Below are positions 1 through 5,451 of a stretch of DNA of 5,846 bases, one piece after another. The notes under the pieces were generated by a model. It was given only the letters and a program-made list of their open reading frames with translations. It was not told the DNA's origin and searched no databases. How positions within the stretch are numbered: position 1 is the first letter of the stretch; every line of letters starts with the position of its first letter. The translations under genes were made by a program, and so were the position numbers. The DNA is from Candidatus Nitrosomarinus sp. (lineage in GTDB: Archaea > Thermoproteota > Nitrososphaeria > Nitrososphaerales > Nitrosopumilaceae). The stretch is taken from assembly GCA_003702465.1 (NCBI GenBank), contig REGF01000015.1, positions 5,430 through 11,275 of the forward strand, given 5' to 3'.

Positions 1-5
1 TTATC

Positions 6-13
6 TTTATAAT
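6..13 (+). promoter_or_regulatory. TATA box of ileS (predicted)
   Basis: The octamer TTTATAAT is centred about 27 bases before the ileS ATG at 37. Archaeal TATA boxes lie about 25-28 bases before the transcription start, so the RNA would begin at or next to the A of the ATG. The bases just before the ATG (CAAAATCCAG) contain no Shine-Dalgarno sequence, which fits a leaderless mRNA. Only 36 bases of upstream sequence are visible, so a preceding gene and any BRE element cannot be judged fully. Confidence 0.55.
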
Positions 14-36
14 GCCACAAACATATCAAAATCCAG

Positions 37-3000
37 ATGGAATTAAATTCAAAATTTGATGCAAAGGCAATAGAATCAGAAATTAAAGAATATACAAAAT
101 CCATAGATGTTGAAAAACTGATTTTTGATTCAGATAAACCTGAAAAAATCAGATTCATTGAAGGTCCACCTACAATGAATGGAATTCCACATGCAGGACA
201 TTTGAGAGGCAGAGTCATCAAAGATTTATGGTATAGGTTTAACACTTTACAAGGAAAAAAAATTGAGTTTAATGGTGGATGGGACACACAAGGACTTCCC
301 GTCGAATTACAAGTTGAAAAAGAATTAGGAGTTACCGGAGGTAAAACTGAAGCAATCAAAGAATTTGGAGTTGAAAGAATTGTTTCAGAATGTAAAAAAG
401 TTGTAGAAAAATTCAACAAAACATGGGTTAAAGTTGATGATTCACTTGGAATGTCATTTAATCATGAAAAAGCATATTGGACATTCAAAGATGAATTCAT
501 TGAAAGAGAATGGCAGGTTCTCAAAAACGCATATGAAAATAAAATTTTGGAAGAAGATTTTACCGTAATTGCATATTGTCCTAGTTGTCAAACATCATTA
601 AGTCATGCAGAAGTTAATCAAGGATATGAGGAAGTAAAAGATCCATCACTTTACTACAAAGTAAAATTAGTCAATGAAGATGCATTTTTGATTGTATGGA
701 CTACAATGCCATTTACATTAGTTACAGATGCAATGGTAGGACTAAATCCAGAGGAAGATTATGTTTACGTTAAAGTTGAAAATGAAACATGGGTAGTAGG
801 AAAAACAAGATTAGAAGAATTCATGTTAGAAGTTAAGATTGAAAAATATGAAATTCAAAAAACAGTCAAAGGTTCTGAATTTGAGGGAAAAAAATACATC
901 CATCCATTATTAGATTTAATTCCAGAATTAAATGAATATTCAAAATTAGATAATTACCATATTGCAGTATCAGAATCATTTGTAGATGCAAGTACTGGAA
1001 GTGGGTTAGTGCACTTGTCACCGGCAAATGGTGAAGAAGATATCAAAATTGCTAATAAAAGACAAGTGAAAATTTTTAGTCCAATCAATGATGAGGTAAA
1101 ATTCACAAATCAAGCAGGAAAATATGAAGGAATGTTTGTCAGAGATGCAGATAGACCAATAGTTGAAGATCTAAAAGAATGCAACGCATTAGTAAGAATT
1201 GGAAAAATTAAGCACAAATATCCACTCTGTTGGAGATCCCACCATCCCATTGTTTGGTTAGCAAGAAAAGGATGGTTTTACAAATTAGATAGACTAGATA
1301 ACAAGGCAATTGATGCAGCAGAAAGTGTAGAATACTTTTTTGAACAACCAAAAAATAGATTTTTAGGAATTATTAAAGAAAGACACCCGTGGTGTATTTC
1401 ACGAGAAAGAATATGGGGGTGTCCATTACCTGTATGGAGTTGTGAAGAATGTGGTGAAAAAAATTGGTTTTTTTCTAGAAAAGAAATCGTTGAATCAGCA
1501 GACAAATTACCAGATGGGCCAAATTTTGAATTACATAGACCGTGGATCGACAATATTACAATTAAATGTAAAAAATGTAATAGTGTAAAAACAAAAAGAG
1601 AAGAATATGTTTTAGATACATGGCACAACAGTGGTTCTGCACCTTTTTCATCATTGACAAACGAAGAATATCAAAATGAAATTCCAGCACCATTTTTTAC
1701 AGAAGGTATTGATCAAACTAGAGGATGGGCTTATACATTACTAATTGAAAATGTAATTCTAAACAATAGTGCAACCCCACCTTACAAATCATTTTTGTTT
1801 CAAGGACATGTTCTTGATGAAAAAGGTGGAAAAATGAGTAAGAGTAAAGGAAATGTGTTAGAAGGGGAAGAACTATTAGAAAAATACCCAGTGGATTTGA
1901 TAAGATTTTACTTTATGTGGAAAGCAAGTCCAATTGAACCACTTAGTTTCAGTACAGATGAATTGATGTCTAGACCATATCAAGTAATCAACACATTATT
2001 CAATCTACACCTATACTTTAAACAAAATAGTCAATACGATAATTTTGATAATTCAAATTCAATTGAATGGGCAAAAAGCAACGGCACTTTAACATCACCA
2101 GATATTTGGTTACTATCTAAACTTCAAAAATTAATTCTTAAGGTTACTGAAAAAAATGAGACATGTAAATTTCACGAAGGAGCAAAAGCAATTGATGACT
2201 TTATTATCAATAACCTAAGTCAAATTTACATTCCTATCACAAGAGGAGAATTATGGGATGAATCTGAAGAGAGAAAAGACAGACGCCTATCAATTTATGC
2301 AGTTTTACACGAAGTTCTTAAAATATTAGATATTTTGATCCATCCATTTTGTCCATTTACAAGTGAATATCTTTACCAAGCAGTATTCAAAGACAAACAA
2401 AGTATCCTGCTTGACAAATGGCCAGAGTATCAAGAATCATTGGTTAATGAAGAAATTGAAGAATCATTTGACATTATGAAAGACGTAGTATCAATTTCAT
2501 CAGCAGCTAGAATGAAAGGGAAATTAAAAAGAAGGTGGCCACTAAATGAAGCACAAATTTGTGTTATGAAAAATCAAAAATCAAAATTAGAATCATTATC
2601 AGATTTATTAAAATCACAATTAAATGTAGAAAAATTCAACATAATAGAAATTGAAAATGAAGAAGGTTTAGAACAATTTTTAAAATTAAAAGAATTAGGG
2701 TTACCAGTAAAAGCTACATTAGAATTAGAAAGAAAAAAGATTGGACCTAAAGCTAAACAACATATGGGAAAATTAGTAAACAAATTCTCTGAAACAAACA
2801 CAGATGAAATTATTTTAGCATTACAAAAAGATAACAAGTTTGATTTTAAGATAGAAGAAGAAATAATCTCTCTAGATAAGGAAGATTTCATTGTAGATTA
2901 TGATGCAAATGAAAATTTTGCAGTTGCAAATCGAGATGGATTGATAGTATTCATCTCTACATCCAGAAATAAAGAAATGATGGCAAAAGGATTGGTAAAA

Positions 3001-3234
3001 GATGTTGCAAGAAGGTTACAAACACTCAGAAAAGAACGAGGGTATAATCCAACAGATGTTTTAGAGATAGCATCAATTTTAGAATTAGATGAAGAATCAT
3101 TAGAAATGATTAAAGAAAAAAGTGAAGAATTGGCATTTTTAGTAAGAGTGAAAAAAGTAAATTTTGAAGAATCCTGTAAGGAATACAAACTAGATGATAT
3201 TGATGGTCAAAAAATCAGAATATCTGTAGAATGA
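37..3234 (+). CDS. ileS: Isoleucyl-tRNA synthetase (IleRS), complete
   Basis: This cytosolic class Ia synthetase charges tRNA-Ile with isoleucine using ATP. The 1065 residues carry the full IleRS order. The HIGH-type motif PHAGH is at 51-55 and GWDTQGLPVE at 81-90. The CP1 editing domain spans about 180-400, with CPSC at 181-184, WTTMPFTL at 221-228, and H326 and D335 in the GSGLVH...GEED segment. WCISRERIWG is at 452-461, followed by a probable zinc knuckle C469xxC472/C511xxC514. WHNSGS is at 529-534 and KMSKS at 599-603. The anticodon-binding domain begins near PDIW (688-691) and includes RMKGKLKRRWPL at 825-836. The C-terminal domain (about 890-1065) has GLVKDVARRLQTLRKERG at about 985-1002, typical of the archaeal/eukaryal type. 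The long C-terminus and KxMSKS context separate it from ValRS and LeuRS. ATG 37 fits the TATA spacing. Several editing-pocket residues differ from the canonical ones (see findings). Family assignment is very secure. Confidence 0.97.
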   Translation: MELNSKFDAKAIESEIKEYTKSIDVEKLIFDSDKPEKIRFIEGPPTMNGIPHAGHLRGRVIKDLWYRFNTLQGKKIEFNGGWDTQGLPVELQVEKELGVTGGKTEAIKEFGVERIVSECKKVVEKFNKTWVKVDDSLGMSFNHEKAYWTFKDEFIEREWQVLKNAYENKILEEDFTVIAYCPSCQTSLSHAEVNQGYEEVKDPSLYYKVKLVNEDAFLIVWTTMPFTLVTDAMVGLNPEEDYVYVKVENETWVVGKTRLEEFMLEVKIEKYEIQKTVKGSEFEGKKYIHPLLDLIPELNEYSKLDNYHIAVSESFVDASTGSGLVHLSPANGEEDIKIANKRQVKIFSPINDEVKFTNQAGKYEGMFVRDADRPIVEDLKECNALVRIGKIKHKYPLCWRSHHPIVWLARKGWFYKLDRLDNKAIDAAESVEYFFEQPKNRFLGIIKERHPWCISRERIWGCPLPVWSCEECGEKNWFFSRKEIVESADKLPDGPNFELHRPWIDNITIKCKKCNSVKTKREEYVLDTWHNSGSAPFSSLTNEEYQNEIPAPFFTEGIDQTRGWAYTLLIENVILNNSATPPYKSFLFQGHVLDEKGGKMSKSKGNVLEGEELLEKYPVDLIRFYFMWKASPIEPLSFSTDELMSRPYQVINTLFNLHLYFKQNSQYDNFDNSNSIEWAKSNGTLTSPDIWLLSKLQKLILKVTEKNETCKFHEGAKAIDDFIINNLSQIYIPITRGELWDESEERKDRRLSIYAVLHEVLKILDILIHPFCPFTSEYLYQAVFKDKQSILLDKWPEYQESLVNEEIEESFDIMKDVVSISSAARMKGKLKRRWPLNEAQICVMKNQKSKLESLSDLLKSQLNVEKFNIIEIENEEGLEQFLKLKELGLPVKATLELERKKIGPKAKQHMGKLVNKFSETNTDEIILALQKDNKFDFKIEEEIISLDKEDFIVDYDANENFAVANRDGLIVFISTSRNKEMMAKGLVKDVARRLQTLRKERGYNPTDVLEIASILELDEESLEMIKEKSEELAFLVRVKKVNFEESCKEYKLDDIDGQKIRISVE

Positions 3235-3236
3235 GA

Positions 3237-3253
3237 TTTTATGTAATATTTTT
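3237..3253 (+). terminator. Possible T-rich ileS terminator
   Basis: Directly after the ileS stop (TGA 3232-3234) the + strand carries TTTT at 3237-3240 and TTTTT at 3249-3253. Archaeal RNA polymerase can terminate on such T-runs without a hairpin, and I see no stem-loop here. The second run overlaps the proposed TATA box of the ferritin gene, so the same 45-base gap may serve both functions. The region is AT-rich overall, so the call is weak. Confidence 0.25.
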
Positions 3254-3256
3254 ATG
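3249..3256 (+). promoter_or_regulatory. TATA box of the DPSL ferritin gene (predicted)
   Basis: TTTTTATG is centred about 27 bases before ATG 3280, the same spacing seen at ileS and sucC. This supports a leaderless start at 3280. A GTG codon at 3256 lies at the edge of this box and upstream of the expected RNA start, so it is unlikely to be translated. The box is less perfect than the one before sucC. Confidence 0.45.
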
Positions 3257-3279
3257 TGAACCATTACTTACTCAAAGAA

Positions 3280-3864
3280 ATGTCTGATTCAAAACCAAAT
3301 GTTGTTGGAATTAACGTTTTAAAACAAAACGGCTTGGATGTAGATGAATTAGTAAAGGAATTAATCAAAAATGCTGCTGTTGAATTTACAGCATACTATT
3401 ACTTTACCAATCTCAGAGCACATTGTACAGGCATGGAAGGAGAAGGCCTCAAAGGAATTATTGAAGATGCAAGATTAGAAGATCTTAGTCACTTTGAAGC
3501 ATGTATTGAGAGAATTTACCAATTAGGAGGTTCTCTACCAAATGATGCAACTGAATTTATCAAAATTTCAGGTTGTGAATTTTTACAACTTCCACCAAAT
3601 CCAACAGATCATAAAGCAATTCTAGAAAAATGCCTCAAAGCAGAACAAGGCGCCATAGTCAATTGGGATAAAATTTGCAAAATGACATTAGGCAAAGATC
3701 CTGCCACATATGATATTGCAAAAGATATTCTTGCTGAAGAAATAGAACATGAATCATGGTTCTTAGAATTAATCTATGGAAGACCATCTGGACACATGAG
3801 AAGAAAGTATGCAGGAGAAAGACCTCATACAAGAAAGCATTCTAGAGCATTAGATATGGCATAA
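3280..3864 (+). CDS. DPS-like (DPSL) ferritin, iron/peroxide protection protein
   Basis: This is a 194-residue ferritin-superfamily protein of the archaeal DPSL type. Such proteins form 12-subunit cages that oxidise Fe(II), usually with hydrogen peroxide, and store the iron, which limits Fenton damage. The predicted di-iron ligands are in the right order on the four-helix bundle: E35 (helix A), D68xxH71 (helix B), E122 (helix C) and E154xxH157 (helix D). Family landmarks include ARLED at 64-68, PPNPTD at 105-110, LAEEIEHE at 151-158 and GRPSGHMRR at 167-175. The basic tail (RRKYAGERPHTRKHSR, 174-189) could touch DNA or line the surface, which is inference. An in-frame GTG at 3256 would add eight residues. 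ATG 3280 is preferred because of TATA spacing and because family similarity, as I recall it, begins close to this Met. The gene lies 45 bases after ileS. Of the DPSL cysteine pair, C99 is present but the partner position is G124. The family call is secure; the exact role is inferred. Confidence 0.9.
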   Translation: MSDSKPNVVGINVLKQNGLDVDELVKELIKNAAVEFTAYYYFTNLRAHCTGMEGEGLKGIIEDARLEDLSHFEACIERIYQLGGSLPNDATEFIKISGCEFLQLPPNPTDHKAILEKCLKAEQGAIVNWDKICKMTLGKDPATYDIAKDILAEEIEHESWFLELIYGRPSGHMRRKYAGERPHTRKHSRALDMA

Positions 3865-3872
3865 TTGCCAAA

Positions 3873-3890
3873 TCATTTTCTTTCTTTATT
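3873..3890 (+). terminator. Pyrimidine-rich terminator after the ferritin gene (predicted)
   Basis: The stretch TCATTTTCTTTCTTTATT starts eight bases after the ferritin stop codon and is almost purely T and C on the coding strand, unlike the A-rich sense strand of the surrounding genes. T-rich tracts of this kind end transcription in archaea without a strong hairpin. It separates the ferritin gene from the next promoter at 3946. No RNA gene or convincing stem-loop is visible in the 109-base gap 3865-3973. Confidence 0.45.
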
Positions 3891-3945
3891 GAAAATTTGT
3901 GATTTCATTGAAGACAAATAGTTAAGATGATTTGTTTTATCACGG

Positions 3946-3953
3946 TTATATAG
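3946..3953 (+). promoter_or_regulatory. TATA box of the 109-aa hypothetical gene (predicted)
   Basis: TTATATAG is a good TATA match centred about 25 bases before ATG 3974, implying a leaderless or nearly leaderless transcript. No Shine-Dalgarno sequence precedes the ATG (CAGTATTATT). The longest ORF, starting at TTG 3932, would run through this box, which argues against that start. Confidence 0.55.
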
Positions 3954-3973
3954 AAAAATCACTCAGTATTATT

Positions 3974-4303
3974 ATGGTAAAACAGATTAGTTTGGATGCT
4001 TGGCAAATTCAACAACTATCAGATTTGTTAAAAAAGGGATCAGATATTGTTGCAAAAACAAACAAACCGATTATTTTGTACAGACAAACTCTGGATGAAG
4101 AAGATGAATCATATGAAGAGATTGTATGCAGTCTTACCAAAGGATACGTAATTGAACAAATGGTTACATCAGGAGGGATTCTTGTCCCAAGCTTTCATCA
4201 ACAATTTGTTTTTAGAATTGAAGAATATCCACAAGAATTGTTAAGAAAAAGTAAAGATCGCTTTTTAGAAATGATTGATTTTCTCCAAGAGCAATTAAAA
4301 TAG
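3974..4303 (+). CDS. Conserved-looking small protein of unknown function
   Basis: I do not recognise a family for this 109-residue protein. It looks soluble, with no signal peptide or membrane segment. A probable N-terminal helix (about 6-28, DAWQIQQLSDLLKKGSDIV) is followed by a strand (KPIILYRQT, 31-39), a very acidic loop (DEEDESYEE, 41-49), two or three more strands (IVCSLTKGYVIEQM, 50-63; HQQFVFRIE, 75-83), and a charged C-terminal helix (PQELLRKSKDRFLEMIDFLQEQLK, about 86-109; only positions and key residues K/R/E matter). One cysteine (C52) is present. Base composition and codon use match the neighbours, and it has its own promoter, so it is probably a real gene. The start ATG 3974 is chosen over TTG 3932 because the longer form would include the TATA box. 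It lies between a ferritin and sucC without shared operon signals, so context gives no firm function. Confidence 0.75.
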   Translation: MVKQISLDAWQIQQLSDLLKKGSDIVAKTNKPIILYRQTLDEEDESYEEIVCSLTKGYVIEQMVTSGGILVPSFHQQFVFRIEEYPQELLRKSKDRFLEMIDFLQEQLK

Positions 4304-4312
4304 CCTCATAAG

Positions 4313-4320
4313 TATATAAA
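4313..4320 (+). promoter_or_regulatory. Strong TATA box of the sucCD operon (predicted)
   Basis: TATATAAA is a near-consensus archaeal TATA box centred about 28 bases before the sucC ATG at 4345, in a gap of only 41 bases after the preceding stop codon. No Shine-Dalgarno sequence precedes the ATG (CATCACTCTTGC), so the transcript is probably leaderless. This is the clearest promoter in the window and should drive both sucC and sucD. Confidence 0.7.
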
Positions 4321-4344
4321 GACCGTAAAATCCATCACTCTTGC

Positions 4345-5451
4345 ATGCAACTATTAGAATATCAAGCAAAAGAGCTTTTCAGAGAATATGGAATTAAGTT
4401 GTTAGACAGTATTTCATCAACTAACATAGAAGAAGGTAGAAAACATGCAAAAGAATTAGGATATCCATTTGTTATTAAGATTCAAGTTCCTGTTGGAGGT
4501 AGAGGTAAAGCAGGAGGTATTCAAAAGTGTCAAAATGATGACGAATTTGAATTAAAATATCCACAAGTTATGGATTTAGAAATTAAAGGTGAAAAAGCAA
4601 GAGCCATTCTATTAGAAAAAATGGCAGATATTAAAAAAGAATTGTACTTATCCATTTTCCTAAATCGTTCAAAAAGATGCTATACAATCATTGCATCAGC
4701 TGAAGGAGGAGTAGAAATTGAATCAGTTAAAAATCAAATTATTAAAGAAATAGGATTAGGAGAAGTTTCAGATGAAGTTGCAAATGAAGTTGCAAAAGAA
4801 ATGGGATTAGAAGGAAGTATAGCAGATGGAGTAGCAGATACATTGAAAAAATTATCAAAATTAACAATTGAAAAAGAAGCTGAATTAGTAGAAATTAATC
4901 CACTTGCAATAATGCAAGATGATTCAGTCACAGCACTTGATGGAAAATTTGTAACAGATGATAATGCAAATTTCAGACACGATGAATTACAAAAATATCA
5001 AGAAAAATCAGAAATTGAAGAACAAGCTGAAAAAAGTGGATTTTCATTAGTTGAGTTAGATGGAGACATTGCAGTAGTTGGAAATGGTGCAGGACTGGTT
5101 ATGTCTACATTAGACATGTTATCAGACAATGGCGGAAAACCAGCATGTTTCTTAGACGTTGGTGGTGGTGCAACTACAGAATCCGTTTATGAGGCATTAA
5201 CTTTGATTAGTAAATTAGACAGAGTAAAAGGAATTCTAGTTAATTTGTATGGAGGAATTGTAAAAACTACAGTTGTAGCAGAAGCATTCCTTAAGGCTTA
5301 TGAAAATAATTTAATTGATATTCCAGTATTTTCAAGATTAAAAGGAACAGAATCAGAAAAAGCTAAAGAAATGTTAGAGGGTTCAAGAACCAACATTTTT
5401 GATTCTGTAGAAGAAGCAATTAATGCAGCAGTTATGGGAGTAAAAAAATGA
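4345..5451 (+). CDS. sucC: Succinate-CoA ligase (ADP-forming), beta subunit
   Basis: With the SucD alpha subunit it interconverts succinyl-CoA + ADP + Pi and succinate + CoA + ATP in the cytosol. The 368 residues are slightly shorter than the 388 of E. coli SucC and have the same order. An N-terminal ATP-grasp region begins MQLLEYQAKELF, with GGRGKAGG at 51-58 and KKELYLSIFLNRS at 97-109. EGGVEIE lies at 120-126, and the metal/nucleotide segment has EINP at 183-186 and DGKF at 199-202. The C-terminal CoA-ligase domain has GNGAG at 246-250, FLDVGGGAT at 269-277, NLYGGI at 300-305 and RLKGT at 331-335. The last motif commonly reads RLEGT. The nucleotide (ATP versus GTP) cannot be decided from sequence. 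Ammonia-oxidising archaea fix carbon through the hydroxypropionate/hydroxybutyrate cycle, where succinyl-CoA is an intermediate, so the enzyme probably links that cycle to TCA reactions. It overlaps sucD by ATGA, indicating an operon. Confidence 0.95.
   Translation: MQLLEYQAKELFREYGIKLLDSISSTNIEEGRKHAKELGYPFVIKIQVPVGGRGKAGGIQKCQNDDEFELKYPQVMDLEIKGEKARAILLEKMADIKKELYLSIFLNRSKRCYTIIASAEGGVEIESVKNQIIKEIGLGEVSDEVANEVAKEMGLEGSIADGVADTLKKLSKLTIEKEAELVEINPLAIMQDDSVTALDGKFVTDDNANFRHDELQKYQEKSEIEEQAEKSGFSLVELDGDIAVVGNGAGLVMSTLDMLSDNGGKPACFLDVGGGATTESVYEALTLISKLDRVKGILVNLYGGIVKTTVVAEAFLKAYENNLIDIPVFSRLKGTESEKAKEMLEGSRTNIFDSVEEAINAAVMGVKK
4774..4797 (+). repeat. Short tandem 12-base repeat inside sucC
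   Basis: Two adjacent 12-mers, GAAGTTGCAAAT and GAAGTTGCAAAA, differ at one base and encode EVAN-EVAK (residues 144-151). They sit in the variable linker between EGGVEIE and the EINP segment and keep the frame. This looks like a small in-frame duplication in a helix and probably has little functional effect. Confidence 0.6.
5436..5440 (+). promoter_or_regulatory. Ribosome-binding site of sucD
   Basis: GGGAG, including the core GGAG complementary to the archaeal 16S rRNA 3' end, lies seven bases before the sucD ATG at 5448, inside the last codons of sucC. It is the only start in the window with a Shine-Dalgarno match. That fits an internal operon gene that cannot be leaderless, and it fixes the sucD start. 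Confidence 0.7.
5442..5448 (+). other. A-heptamer at the sucC/sucD junction (possible slippery site)
   Basis: Seven A residues read A_AAA_AAA in the sucC frame, immediately before its TGA stop (5449-5451). This is the X_XXY_YYZ phase needed for -1 ribosomal slippage. A -1 slip would place the next codon at 5448, the sucD ATG, giving an in-frame SucC-SucD fusion. The GGGAG at 5436-5440 is an upstream element of the kind that stimulates -1 slippage in bacterial dnaX. No downstream stem-loop is obvious, and A-runs are common in this AT-rich DNA, so function is unproven. Confidence 0.35.

Noticed and set aside
12..59. A 15-codon ORF (ATG at 12) overlapping the ileS start, possible upstream peptide.
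   Set aside because: Its ATG lies within the proposed TATA box and upstream of the expected RNA start, so it would not be transcribed as a coding unit; such short ORFs arise by chance.
1278..1628. Reverse-strand 116-codon open frame within ileS.
   Set aside because: It lies wholly opposite conserved IleRS motifs (CISR, zinc knuckle, WHNSGS), has no recognisable domain, and is explained by the codon bias of the real gene.
2574..3188. Two reverse-strand open frames (105 and 96 codons) opposite the 3' part of ileS.
   Set aside because: Ser/Phe/Asn-rich translations typical of antisense to Glu/Lys-rich genes; no promoter or ribosome site that I can support.
3890..3907. Weak inverted repeat TGAAA...TTTCA in the gap after the ferritin gene.
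   Set aside because: Only five base pairs, all but two of them A-T, with an eight-base loop; expected by chance in AT-rich DNA and not a convincing hairpin or operator.
3865..3973. Possible small RNA or tRNA in the longest intergenic gap.
   Set aside because: Only 109 bases, no cloverleaf or T-arm sequence, no GC-rich stem; best explained as a terminator plus a promoter.
4734..4931. Reverse-strand 65-codon frame within sucC.
   Set aside because: Opposite the conserved EINP region and Ser/Asn-rich; a shadow of the sucC frame.
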